Part shown: positions 42,779-49,789 of the stretch, piece after piece
Position numbering within the stretch: position 1 is the stretch's first letter
Layout: each line of letters starts with the position of its first letter
Origin: AC-32 sp963821495
GTDB taxonomy: Bacteria; Actinomycetota; Thermoleophilia; Gaiellales; Gaiellaceae
Direction of reading: 5' to 3'
Length of the DNA stretch: 64,000 nt
NCBI GenBank assembly: GCA_963821495.1
Contig: CAWGEA010000003.1
Location: 62,001-126,000 of the forward strand
Position numbers and translations under genes: made by a program
Notes under the pieces: model-generated
What the model was told of the DNA's origin: nothing
Database searches by the model: none
What the model saw: the letters and a program-made list of their open reading frames with translations, nothing else

Positions 42779-44083
42779 GTGAGCGCAACCGTGGGCACCC
42801 GCACCGGGCTCGTCGAGGAGCTGATCTCGCGGTATCCGCAGATCCCGCCGGAGGCGGTGCTCAAGGAGGACCTGCTGCGGACGGGGATGGCCTTCGACGC
42901 CTCGGCGCTGACGGAGAACCTCGACGGCGCGGTCAAGCCGAAGTCGTACTTCATCTTCTCGTTCGACCAGAAGCCGCTGACGGAGCTGGGCGCCGCCGCG
43001 CTGCAACGACCGCCGGAGGAGCTCGCGCTCACCGGCGGGCCGCACGAGCTGCGGCGGACGATCGTCTCCGTGCGGGTGAACCCCGACTCGCCGTACCGCG
43101 TCGCCCGGGTCGACGGGGAGCTGCGCCTCTCTCTGGAGGGCGGCGAGCTGGCCGACGTGACGCTGCCGCCGATGCCCGAGTATTACCGCCACACGCTCGC
43201 GAACGGCAAGACGGTGATGGAGACCGCGCCGACGATCGAGTGGGGCTACCTCGTCTACCTCACCGTGCTCCGCCTCTGCCAGTACTTCGGCGCGCACGAG
43301 GAGTGCGGGTTCTGCGACATCAACCACAACTGGCGCCAGCACAAGAACGCCGGCCGGCCGTACACCGGCGTGAAGCCGGTCGAGGACGTGCTCGAGGCGC
43401 TCGCGCTGATCGACCGCTACGACGACGGCGCCTCGCACGCGTACACGCTCACGGGCGGCTCGGTCACCTCGACGGTCGACGGCCTCGCCGAGGCGGACTT
43501 CTACGGGCGCTACGCGCAGGCGATCGAGGAGCGCTTCCCGGGCCGCTGGATCGGCAAGGTCGTCGCGCAGGCGCTGCCCAAGGCCGACGCGCAGCGCTTC
43601 AAGGACTACGGGATCTCGATCTACCACCCCAACTACGAGGTCTGGGACAAGCGGCTCTTCTCGCTGATCTCGCCCGGCAAGGAGCGCTACGTCGGCCGCG
43701 AGGAGTGGCACCGCCGGATCCTCGATGCGGCCGAGGTCTTCGGGCCGACGAACGTGATCCCGAACTTCGTCGCGGGCGTGGAGCTGGCGCGGCCGTTCGG
43801 CTTCGAGACGGTGGACGAGGCGATCGCCTCGACGACGGAGGGGCTCGACTACTTCATGGGCCACGGCGTCACGCCGCGCTTCACCACCTGGTGCCCGGAG
43901 CCGACGACGCCGCTCGGGCGCGACAACCCGGCCGGCGCGCCGCTCGAGTACCACGTGCGGCTGCTCGAGGCCTACCGCGACGCCCTCGCGAGGCACGGCC
44001 TGCAGGCCCCGCCGGGCTACGGCGAGGCCGGCGTCGGCAAGGCGGTCTTCTCGGTCAGCTCGTTCATGGACGTGCTCGCGTGA
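42779..44083 (+). CDS. Radical SAM protein with unusual CX8CX2C cluster motif
   Basis: 434 residues from GTG 42779. A long N-terminal domain (about 150 residues) precedes Cys167, Cys176 and Cys179 (LCQYFGAHEECGFCDINHNW), a CX8CX2C spacing instead of the usual CX3CX2C. Downstream TIM-barrel features support a radical SAM fold: YTLTGGSVTSTVDGLAEADF (Gly-rich SAM strand), ISIYHPNYEVWDKRLFSLIS, PNFVAGVELARPFGFETVDE and GHGVTPRFTTWCPEPTTPLG. I cannot name the reaction. GTGA overlap with the MqnC-like radical SAM gene says the two act together. Confidence 0.78.
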   Translation: MSATVGTRTGLVEELISRYPQIPPEAVLKEDLLRTGMAFDASALTENLDGAVKPKSYFIFSFDQKPLTELGAAALQRPPEELALTGGPHELRRTIVSVRVNPDSPYRVARVDGELRLSLEGGELADVTLPPMPEYYRHTLANGKTVMETAPTIEWGYLVYLTVLRLCQYFGAHEECGFCDINHNWRQHKNAGRPYTGVKPVEDVLEALALIDRYDDGASHAYTLTGGSVTSTVDGLAEADFYGRYAQAIEERFPGRWIGKVVAQALPKADAQRFKDYGISIYHPNYEVWDKRLFSLISPGKERYVGREEWHRRILDAAEVFGPTNVIPNFVAGVELARPFGFETVDEAIASTTEGLDYFMGHGVTPRFTTWCPEPTTPLGRDNPAGAPLEYHVRLLEAYRDALARHGLQAPPGYGEAGVGKAVFSVSSFMDVLA

Positions 44084-45111
44084 ACCGCATCTCGGTGGAC
44101 GAGGCGCGGATGCTCTGGCAGAAGGGATCCGACGAGGAGCTGCAGCGGCTCGCCGGCGAAGTGCGAGCGCGCTACCACGAGCCCAACCACGCCACCTACA
44201 TGGTGATGCGGATCATCAACTACACGAACGTCTGCGTCGCCCAGTGCGACTACTGCGCCTTCTACGTGCTGCCGAACCAGGACGGCGGCTACGTGCTCTC
44301 GCGCGAGGACGTGTTCGCGAAGATCGACGAGCTGCTCGAGGTCGGCGGCGACCTCGTCGGCTTCAACGGCGGCTTCAACCCGAAGCTGCCGCTCGACTAC
44401 TACTGCGATCTCTTCGCCTCCGTGCGCGAGCGCTACGGCGACCGCGTCGAGTTCTATGCGCTCACGGTGGCGGAGTTCGTCTTCCTCGCCGACCGCGCGA
44501 AGCTCTCGTACGCCGAGGCCGCCGCACGGCTACGCGACGCCGGCGTGCACTGGGTCACTGGCGGCGGCAGCGAGATCCTGACCGAGGACTTCCGCGCGCG
44601 GCACGCCAAGTGGAAGTACACGGTCGCCGACTACTTCGAGGCCCAGCGCGCGCTCGTCGAGTCGGGCCTGCGCACGACGGCGACGATGGTGATCGGCTTC
44701 GACGAGACCCTCGACGAGCGGCTCGAGCACCTGCAGCGCACGCGCGACTTCCAGGACGAGACCGGCGGGCTCTTCTCCTTCCTCTGCTGGACGTACAAGC
44801 CGTACGGCACCGCCTTCGGCGGCCGCGAGATCTCGGCGCACGAGTACTGGCGCCACATCGCCCTGAGCCGCATCTTCCTCGACAACGTCGAGCACATCCG
44901 CACCTCGGTACTGACCCAGAACGAGGAGGCCTTCCGCGCCCTGGACTACGGCGCCGACGACTTCGACCTGCCGATCGAGGACGAGGTCACCCAGAAGGCC
45001 GGCGCGCGAATCGAGCTCGACCTCGAAGGCCTGCTCGCCATCCCGCGCCGCCTCGGCTACGAGGTCGAGTACCGCCGCGCCGAGCGGCCGGCAGCGCTCT
45101 CGGCGCCGTAG
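44080..45111 (+). CDS. Radical SAM protein, MqnC/CofH family (divergent)
   Basis: 343 residues from GTG 44080. Cys52, Cys56 and Cys59 (CVAQCDYCAFY) bind the [4Fe-4S] cluster; GGDLVGFNGGFNPKLPLDYY, HWVTGGGSEILTEDFRARHA and LRTTATMVIGFDETLDERLE follow the pattern of dehypoxanthine futalosine cyclase (MqnC) and aminofutalosine synthase (MqnE). The usual HAFSPPEI is replaced by YALTVAEF, so it is a divergent paralogue or a changed enzyme. Menaquinone synthesis by the futalosine route is supported by mqnA at 52216-52980, and this gene may supply a radical SAM step of it; that assignment is inference. Confidence 0.8.
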   Translation: MNRISVDEARMLWQKGSDEELQRLAGEVRARYHEPNHATYMVMRIINYTNVCVAQCDYCAFYVLPNQDGGYVLSREDVFAKIDELLEVGGDLVGFNGGFNPKLPLDYYCDLFASVRERYGDRVEFYALTVAEFVFLADRAKLSYAEAAARLRDAGVHWVTGGGSEILTEDFRARHAKWKYTVADYFEAQRALVESGLRTTATMVIGFDETLDERLEHLQRTRDFQDETGGLFSFLCWTYKPYGTAFGGREISAHEYWRHIALSRIFLDNVEHIRTSVLTQNEEAFRALDYGADDFDLPIEDEVTQKAGARIELDLEGLLAIPRRLGYEVEYRRAERPAALSAP

Positions 45112-45126
45112 CGGCCGCATCGGGCG

Positions 45127-45573
45127 TTGCGCACGGGTGTCGAAGTAGCGGTGTTCGTGACCCGCAAGAGTGGGTCCGAAGTCCTGATCGTTCACCGGTC
45201 ACCGGGACACGGCGGGTACTGGCATGTAGTGGCCGGCGGGGTGGAGCCCGACGAACCGGTCGAGGAAGCCGCCGAGCGAGAACTGCGCGAGGAGACCGGC
45301 CTGGTCGCCCACGTCGCGGCCGGGGTAAAGGTGATCGAGTACGCCTACGCTCTGACCGAGGAGCCTGCGGACCGGCGAAACCTCTACGACCCGTTGATCG
45401 CACAGGTGGAAGTGACGTGCTTTCACGTCGCCGCACCCGATGATTGGGAGCCGAAGCTCGACTGGGAGCACGACGGTCACCGCTGGTGCGACCCGGGCGA
45501 GGCGTACTCGGCTCTGCGCTGGCCGGAGACCGCCCAGGCCCTCCGGAGGCTCCTGATGCCCGACGCGACGTAG
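45127..45573 (+). CDS. Nudix hydrolase
   Basis: 148 residues from TTG 45127. The Nudix box is intact: GGVEPDEPVEEAAERELREE followed by TGL (G-x5-E-x7-R-E-U-x-E-E-x-G-U). These enzymes hydrolyse nucleoside diphosphates linked to another group; the substrate here is not predictable. It follows the radical SAM pair by 15 bases and is the last gene before the repeat-bounded island; the first repeat copy lies 40 bases past its stop. Confidence 0.9.
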   Translation: MRTGVEVAVFVTRKSGSEVLIVHRSPGHGGYWHVVAGGVEPDEPVEEAAERELREETGLVAHVAAGVKVIEYAYALTEEPADRRNLYDPLIAQVEVTCFHVAAPDDWEPKLDWEHDGHRWCDPGEAYSALRWPETAQALRRLLMPDAT

Positions 45574-45612
45574 CGGGATCTCCGTCAAGATCGCCCTGCC
45601 TCTCCCGGCGCG

Positions 45613-45634
45613 GCGTGCGGGAACGTCACCCGAC
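45613..45634 (+). repeat. Island repeat, copy A
   Basis: GCGTGCGGGAACGTCACCCG plus AC; one base differs from the core CGGGAATGTCACCCG. First of nine same-orientation copies, 40 bases after the Nudix stop. Confidence 0.8.
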
Positions 45635-45639
45635 AGGAG

Positions 45640-46071
45640 TCAGGCCGGAGAAAAGCGAATCGTGCAACCCGAGCCATAGGTGACCTGGACGGTGGCGCTC
45701 ATCTCCTCGTCCTTCTCGAGGGTGAAGCGTTTCGCGCAGCGGTCGCTCGCTGCGTCGAGGGCGCCGCAGTTCCCGTCGCAGGTCCGCTGGTACCTGATCA
45801 TCCGGTACGAGCCCGCGTCGAGGCTGATCGTCGCCTTGCCCTCGCTGGTCAGACGCTCTTCGACGACCTCGTCACCGCCTTCGTCCTCGACGCGCACGTA
45901 CGAGTACGCCCCCTCGATCGGGATGGGGCCGGTGAGGTCGACCGTCTGCTCGACGCGGAGTCTCCCAGTACCGGGGTGAACGGTTGGGCTCTGGCTCCCG
46001 CCGCAGCCCGCGCCGGTCAGCAGCGTGGCTGTGGCGAGCACGAGAAGTGGCGGAACGCGCTTCACCATCAC
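45640..46071 (-). CDS. Small lipoprotein
   Basis: 143 residues. Signal peptide VPPLLVLATATLLTGAGCGG with a lipobox ending in Cys; mature part is beta-rich (IPIEGAYSYVRVEDEGGDEV, GKATISLDAGSYRMIRYQRT) with two Cys pairs (CDGNCG, DRC, SGC), typical of a small exported beta-sandwich domain. Membrane-anchored outside the cell; function unknown. It is read opposite to the repeats that bracket it (A and B), with copy B 80 bases ahead of its start. Confidence 0.78.
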   Translation of the reverse strand: MMVKRVPPLLVLATATLLTGAGCGGSQSPTVHPGTGRLRVEQTVDLTGPIPIEGAYSYVRVEDEGGDEVVEERLTSEGKATISLDAGSYRMIRYQRTCDGNCGALDAASDRCAKRFTLEKDEEMSATVQVTYGSGCTIRFSPA

Positions 46072-46150
46072 GAACTACTCAATGCGATGTACGCCGCTGC
46101 TAGGCGTCGCGGTCACATACGGATGCGATCGAGCGCGTTCCGGGCCGGCA

Positions 46151-46180
46151 TGGGCCAGCGTTCGGGAATGTCCGTTGAGG
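46151..46180 (+). repeat. Island repeat, copy B
   Basis: Starts TGGGCCAGCGTTCGGGAATG; the right arm has drifted (TCCGTTGAGG). It marks the end of the lipoprotein unit. Confidence 0.8.
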
Positions 46181-46283
46181 GAGACCCGACCCAGACAGCG
46201 CCGACGGCAAAGCGAGCGCAGAGGCGCGCCGAACTATGTGTCACGCCACACGATGCGGTCGAGCCGGCCGCGCCGGAGTGACC

Positions 46284-46315
46284 TGGGCCGACGTGCGGGA
46301 ATGTCACCTGACGAC
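46284..46315 (+). repeat. Island repeat, copy C
   Basis: TGGGCCGACGTGCGGGAATG followed by TCACCTGACGAC. The 103 bases between copies B and C hold no recognisable gene. Confidence 0.85.
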
Positions 46316-46395
46316 GGCGCCGACCGATGATTCATGCCCCCTGCCGAGTCTCTGCGGAAGCACTACTCCCAGCCCGCGAAACGAAGGAGCACCAG

Positions 46396-46920
46396 ATGAC
46401 GAGCAACGCACGTGAAGGCGGCCGCATCCTGGGCAGCTTGGGATCGGCCGAAGGAAAGGGCATCGTGCGCATGGAAGACCGCTTCGACACCGACATCGAC
46501 GACGTGTGGTCGGCACTCACCGATCCCTTGCGTCTGGCTCGCTGGTACGGCGAGGTCGAGGGCGACCTCCGACTCGGCGGTGAGTACCGCGCACGCCTTT
46601 TCGCCAGCGGATGGGAAGGCACCGGGCGCGTGGAAGCGTGCGAGCCCCCGCAGCGGCTGCTGGTGCGCATCAAGGACGCGGACGAGCCGGACGAGAACGT
46701 CATCGAGGTCATGCTGACCGCCGACGGCGACCAGACCATCGTGGTCTGGGAGGAACGGGGGATGCCCCTGGGCCTGCTCTCCGCATACGGAGCCGGGGTG
46801 CAGCTCCATGTCGAAGATCTCGCTGACCACCTCGCCGGGCGTGAGCGCCGCGACGACGCCAAGGCGCGGTGGGACGAGCTCCACCCTGCCTATCAAGGCC
46901 TGGCGGCCAACCTCAGCTGA
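46396..46920 (+). CDS. SRPBCC / AHSA1-like protein
   Basis: 174 residues from ATG 46396 (site AAGGAG upstream). MEDRFDTDIDDVWSALTDPL, RLARWYGEVEGDLRLGGEYR, ARLFASGWEGTGRVEACEPP and the C-terminal helix DLADHLAGRERRDDAKARWD show the START-like SRPBCC fold of the Aha1 C-terminal-like (AHSA1) family, which binds hydrophobic ligands. Ligand unknown. It fills the unit between repeat copies C and D; copy D lies 25 bases past its stop. Confidence 0.88.
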   Translation: MTSNAREGGRILGSLGSAEGKGIVRMEDRFDTDIDDVWSALTDPLRLARWYGEVEGDLRLGGEYRARLFASGWEGTGRVEACEPPQRLLVRIKDADEPDENVIEVMLTADGDQTIVVWEERGMPLGLLSAYGAGVQLHVEDLADHLAGRERRDDAKARWDELHPAYQGLAANLS

Positions 46921-46944
46921 AGACACCAGTGGCGGCACAGCCGC

Positions 46945-46973
46945 CGGCCGGCGTTCCGGAATGTCACCCGAGG
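46945..46973 (+). repeat. Island repeat, copy D
   Basis: GGCCGGCGTTCCGGAATGTC followed by ACCCGAGG. Its flanks GGCC and GGCC are self-complementary across the repeat. Confidence 0.85.
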
Positions 46974-47095
46974 CCGTGTGTTTCACTGCGCGCCCGAGGG
47001 AAACCGAGTCCAGGCTGCGCGATTCACGAAGTGAGGGCCGGAGCAGACTCGCGCCGTCGGTCCAAGAGCTGGCATCCAATCCAGGGGGACGTCTG

Positions 47096-47560
47096 ATGAA
47101 GGTCTTCAACTTGCACGGCGATCAATGGGATGAACCAAGGGAGCGAGAGGGGTGGCGGATCAAGGAGGCATTCGTCGGCCACCACATCGGCAGCGAGCTG
47201 ATCGGCGCGAGCATGTCGGAGGTCGAGCCAGGCAACAAGCTCTGGCCGTATCACACGCACTACGCGAACGAGGAGTGGGTGATTGTGCTGGCCGGCGAGC
47301 CGACGCTCCGCACGCCCGCGGGCGAACAGGTCTTGAAGGAGGGTGACGTCGTCTGCTTTCCGCGCGGCGAGAAGGGTGCGCACCAGATCATCAATCGCAC
47401 CGAATCGCCGATCCGCGTGCTCATGCTGTCGTCGATGGTTGCGCCCGACATCGTGCATTACCCAGATACCGAGAAGGTCTCCGCCTCAAGCGCTGAAGGC
47501 GAACCGATCATGCTCGCGCGGCGCGGGCCAACTCTCGAGTACTGGGAGGGCGAGGAATAG
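47096..47560 (+). CDS. Cupin domain protein
   Basis: 154 residues. Cupin motif 1 ELIGASMSEVEPGNKLWPYH with THYANEEWVIVLAGEPTLRT (G-x5-H-x-H-x3,4-E-x6-G) and motif 2 EGDVVCFPRGEKGAHQIIN are both present, so metal binding is plausible (two His and Glu from motif 1, His from motif 2). Small single-domain cupin, substrate unknown. Lies between repeat copies D and E and is the only gene of that unit. A GGGGGA ribosome site precedes the ATG. Confidence 0.88.
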   Translation: MKVFNLHGDQWDEPREREGWRIKEAFVGHHIGSELIGASMSEVEPGNKLWPYHTHYANEEWVIVLAGEPTLRTPAGEQVLKEGDVVCFPRGEKGAHQIINRTESPIRVLMLSSMVAPDIVHYPDTEKVSASSAEGEPIMLARRGPTLEYWEGEE

Positions 47561-47647
47561 CAGCGCCCGGCGCTCCACGGCAAGAGCCGCACTCAGGGCT
47601 TCTGCGTTAGGACAGCCTCAGACGCCTCAGGCGAGCGCATCGCCGGC

Positions 47648-47676
47648 TGGGCCAGCATGCGGAAATGTCCCTAGAG
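47648..47676 (+). repeat. Island repeat, copy E
   Basis: TGGGCCAGCATGCGGAAATG followed by TCCCTAGAGC; more decayed than C, G and H. Confidence 0.75.
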
Positions 47677-47725
47677 CGTGTTGGACTTGAGGGAAACCGC
47701 CGTCTCCTCGAACTGGAATGCGGTC

Positions 47726-47944
47726 ATGCATCCCCTGAAGAAGCTGATGTCTTGGTGGCAAGGGCCCGGCGACCTAGAGACGGTAGCCTCGCAGGCCGAG
47801 ACCCAACGTCTGGATCGAGCACGTCGCCAGACGATCAGAATCTCGCAGAACACCGCGGCGAAGCAAGCCGGCAGCTCGCTCCTCTTCGCTCCCACACCGG
47901 ACGTGCTGGATCCGGGAGGCGAGGACAGCCACAATTCCCGTTGA
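47726..47944 (+). CDS. Small hypothetical protein in the E-F unit
   Basis: 72 residues from ATG 47726 (MHPLKKLMSWWQGPGDLETV). The Trp-rich start, the helical middle rich in Gln and Arg (ASQAETQRLDRARRQTIRIS) and the Pro-rich end APTPDVLDPGGED read like a genuine small soluble protein rather than chance coding: a short amphipathic N-terminus and an acidic tail. No ribosome site is obvious. It shares its repeat-bounded unit with the mini-protein at 48033. Function unknown. Confidence 0.5.
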   Translation: MHPLKKLMSWWQGPGDLETVASQAETQRLDRARRQTIRISQNTAAKQAGSSLLFAPTPDVLDPGGEDSHNSR

Positions 47945-48032
47945 CGCTCCTCTCCGGCTCGGTAGGAGTGATCACGAGAAGAAGAGGGTCGAGAAAGCTG
48001 TCCACAATTCTCAGCGGAAGGAGGCGAGCGCG

Positions 48033-48206
48033 CTGAACCTGTGGAAGCGATACGTCACCCGTCGGCACCGGAAGCAACGCGAACGCATCGAAGCTGAGCG
48101 AGCGCGACAGAAGGCGCTTGCAGGGCAGGATGTGGAAGAGGCGGTTCTCAACGTCGCGCAAGGCTCTGCGGGTGCCCAGCAGGGCATGTACGGCCACGGC
48201 ACGTAG
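48033..48206 (+). CDS. Basic mini-protein with CTG start
   Basis: 57 residues beginning MNLWKRYVTRRHRKQRERIE, then a charged helix with ERARQKALAGQDVEEAVLNV and a Gly/Gln-rich tail GAQQGMYGHGT. The only in-frame initiator in reach is CTG 48033, placed eight bases after a perfect Shine-Dalgarno (GGAAGGAGG at 48016-48024), which makes CTG initiation convincing. Very Arg-rich N-terminus suggests nucleic-acid or membrane-surface binding. Copy F of the repeat lies ten bases past the stop. No known family. Confidence 0.6.
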   Translation: MNLWKRYVTRRHRKQRERIEAERARQKALAGQDVEEAVLNVAQGSAGAQQGMYGHGT

Positions 48207-48215
48207 TTCTCGGCC

Positions 48216-48249
48216 GGGCCAGCGTTCGGGAATGTCACTCAACGATGAG
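48216..48249 (+). repeat. Island repeat, copy F
   Basis: GGGCCAGCGTTCGGGAATGT followed by CACTCAACGATGAG. Only ten bases downstream of the mini-protein stop. Confidence 0.82.
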
Positions 48250-48278
48250 TCAGCGAGCCTGCGTGAGCCCGAACCAAT

Positions 48279-48823
48279 CTACGCCCAGGGCAGACGAGCC
48301 CAGTTCGGCGGCCGCTCTCGCCGGAATCGCTCGACCGTCGCGTACGCCTGCCTCCAGTCGGAGGTCTCCTCTGCCACGCTCGCGCCGTAGCGCGCCGCGA
48401 GCTCCGACACCGGGTAGTGCCCTCCCGTGCCCGAGCGGGAGCCGACCATCAGGATCACACACGGCCCCTCGCCCGCCCCCACGAAGGCGTGCTCAGTCCA
48501 CGGGGAAGAGTGGAAGAAGTCCCAGGGCCGCAGGCGTCGCTCCTCGTCCTCGACGAGCAGCGCGCACTCCCCTGAAAGGACGATGAACGCCTCCTGGTTC
48601 GACTCGGCGTGGTAGAGGCCGATCTGCCCGGGCTCCAGGACGGTGACGTTGATCCCGAACTGGGCGAACTCGACCGGCGGGTCGCCGTACTCGTTCTCGA
48701 AGGCGCACCTCGCGCCCCTCCTCTCCGAGAACCACCACTCGGCGTCGCGCACGTTGACGAGGACCAGCCCTGGGTGACGGGCGTGAGCCCCGATCCGAAG
48801 TCCTCGAGCTGTGCTTCGGGCAC
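48279..48823 (-). pseudogene. Frameshifted cupin gene (paralogue of 50548-51123)
   Basis: The N-terminus lies in one frame from GTG 48823 (MPEAQLEDFGSGLTPVTQGW). The remainder runs in another frame (VNVRDAEWWFSERRG, VLEPGQIGLYHAESNQEAFI, ECALLVEDEERRLRPWDFFH, HAFVGAGEGPCVILMVGSR) to the stop at 48279. The intact paralogue at 50548-51123 has the same order without a break, so one base has been lost near 48755-48765. The cupin core with its metal-binding His and Glu is still intact. It occupies the F-G unit, read opposite to the repeats. Confidence 0.75.
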
Positions 48824-48860
48824 GGACGCGATTCTCGCACCTGGGGACGGGTCTCCGATG

Positions 48861-48893
48861 TGGGCCCAGTGTGCGGGAATGTCACCCGACGCG
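48861..48893 (+). repeat. Island repeat, copy G
   Basis: TGGGCCCAGTGTGCGGGAAT followed by GTCACCCGACGCG. Inner dyad CGGG/CCCG; flanking GGGC at 48862 pairs with GCCC at 48895-48898. Confidence 0.88.
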
Positions 48894-48911
48894 AGCCCGA
48901 TGAGGGCGCTG

Positions 48912-49079
48912 TCAGTGAGGACGGGTGTCGCGTGGGGCGATGGTACTGCCCGGAGGTCCAAACTCAGGGCGGTGCTTGTAGCGATCGATCGCCTCTCGCT
49001 GCTCGTCACCCATTTCGGCGTAGCGCTCGAGCGAGCGCCTGCGGCGCTCCTTCCACCGCCGATAGAGCCTGAAGGACAT
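48912..49079 (-). CDS. Arg-rich mini-protein in the G-H unit
   Basis: 55 residues from ATG 49079: MSFRLYRRWKERRRRSLERY, then AEMGDEQREAIDRYKHRPEF and a short polar end. Like the mini-protein at 48033-48206 it opens with an aromatic/Arg-rich basic helix (YRRWKERRRR versus LWKRYVTRRHRK), which suggests a shared small family. An alternative ATG lies nine bases upstream. Copy H of the repeat begins 38 bases before the start, as copy G does for the gene on its other side. Confidence 0.55.
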   Translation of the reverse strand: MSFRLYRRWKERRRRSLERYAEMGDEQREAIDRYKHRPEFGPPGSTIAPRDTRPH

Positions 49080-49116
49080 TATGCGCATGATAGATCGGGC
49101 GACCCAGAGCGCCGCC

Positions 49117-49155
49117 TGGGCCAGCGTGCGGGAATGTCACCCGACGAGCCCGACC
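49117..49155 (+). repeat. Island repeat, copy H
   Basis: TGGGCCAGCGTGCGGGAATG followed by TCACCCGACGAGCCCGA; the closest to consensus. GGGC 49118-49121 pairs with GCCC 49148-49151 outside the inner CGGG/CCCG stem. Confidence 0.9.
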
Positions 49156-49376
49156 TTCACGGCTCATGCTGCGGTGATCCGATAGGTGGAGTGCCACTGG
49201 GCCCACGCACCCGACCGACGTGCGAACAGGCTTCGCCTCGGGCACGAAGTCCCACGGCTCGGGGTTTCTGCCCTGAATACAGTTCTGCGGGTAAGCCGCA
49301 GGACGACTGGGGAGCGCCCCGATGCTCGGGGCGTCTGCTCGATGCGACGCTGCTGACGACGAAGGAGGTGTCGGGG

Positions 49377-49685
49377 ATGTCCAGCAGCGGGTTTCACCAG
49401 CGGCTGCCGGTCGAGAAACGGCGTCGCTTGGCAGTTGCGCCCACGACACGGCTCGGGAAGTGGGCAGTCGGGCTGGCGGTGGCGAGCTTCGTGCTCGGGA
49501 TGGGTTGGCGGCTCATGGGGCCGGTGGGCGGGTTTCCGATGATCGTGGTCGCTCTTGCCAGCGGCGTCGTGGCGCTCCAGGCGGTCTTCCGGGACGGAGA
49601 GCGAGCGCTCACGGTCTTCGCACCGCTCGTGTGGTTCCTCATGGCCGCGGCGTTGCTCGTGGAACTTCTAATCGCCCTGGTCTGA
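49377..49685 (+). CDS. Small membrane protein
   Basis: 102 residues from ATG 49377 with an AAGGAGG site. A basic N-terminus (VEKRRRLAVAPTTRLGKWAV) is followed by three hydrophobic segments: GLAVASFVLGMGWRLM, GGFPMIVVALASGVVALQAV and LTVFAPLVWFLMAAALLVEL. Unrecognised family. The only gene in the H-I unit; copy I lies 63 bases past the stop. The leader between copy H and this start (about 220 bases) holds nothing I recognise. Confidence 0.68.
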   Translation: MSSSGFHQRLPVEKRRRLAVAPTTRLGKWAVGLAVASFVLGMGWRLMGPVGGFPMIVVALASGVVALQAVFRDGERALTVFAPLVWFLMAAALLVELLIALV

Positions 49686-49747
49686 CGCTCGCCTAGCGCT
49701 CTGTCCAGTAGGGCCGCGTCACCTGACCGGGCGGCGGGATCGCGCCA

Positions 49748-49779
49748 TGGGCCAGTGTTCCGGAATGACCCCTGAGATG
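49748..49779 (+). repeat. Island repeat, copy I
   Basis: TGGGCCAGTGTTCCGGAATG followed by ACCCCTGAGATG. Last copy noticed; it separates the membrane-protein unit from the broken GNAT gene. Confidence 0.8.
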
Positions 49780-49789
49780 TTCGAAGCAG

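Noticed and set aside
44080..45111. Naming the second radical SAM gene mqnC
   Set aside because: Family match is good, but a conserved active-site segment is changed and its partner is not MqnE-like, so only the family is given.
46181..46283. A short reading frame between repeat copies B and C
   Set aside because: About 100 bases, no ribosome site and no protein-like composition; recorded as empty unit.
45613..49779. CRISPR array interpretation of the nine repeats
   Set aside because: Spacing is irregular (about 130-700 bases), the intervals contain genes, and no cas genes are present.
45613..49779. Classical integron attC assignment
   Set aside because: No RYYYAAC/GTTRRRY core boxes and no integrase seen; only the cassette-like layout is similar, so I report the layout and not the class.
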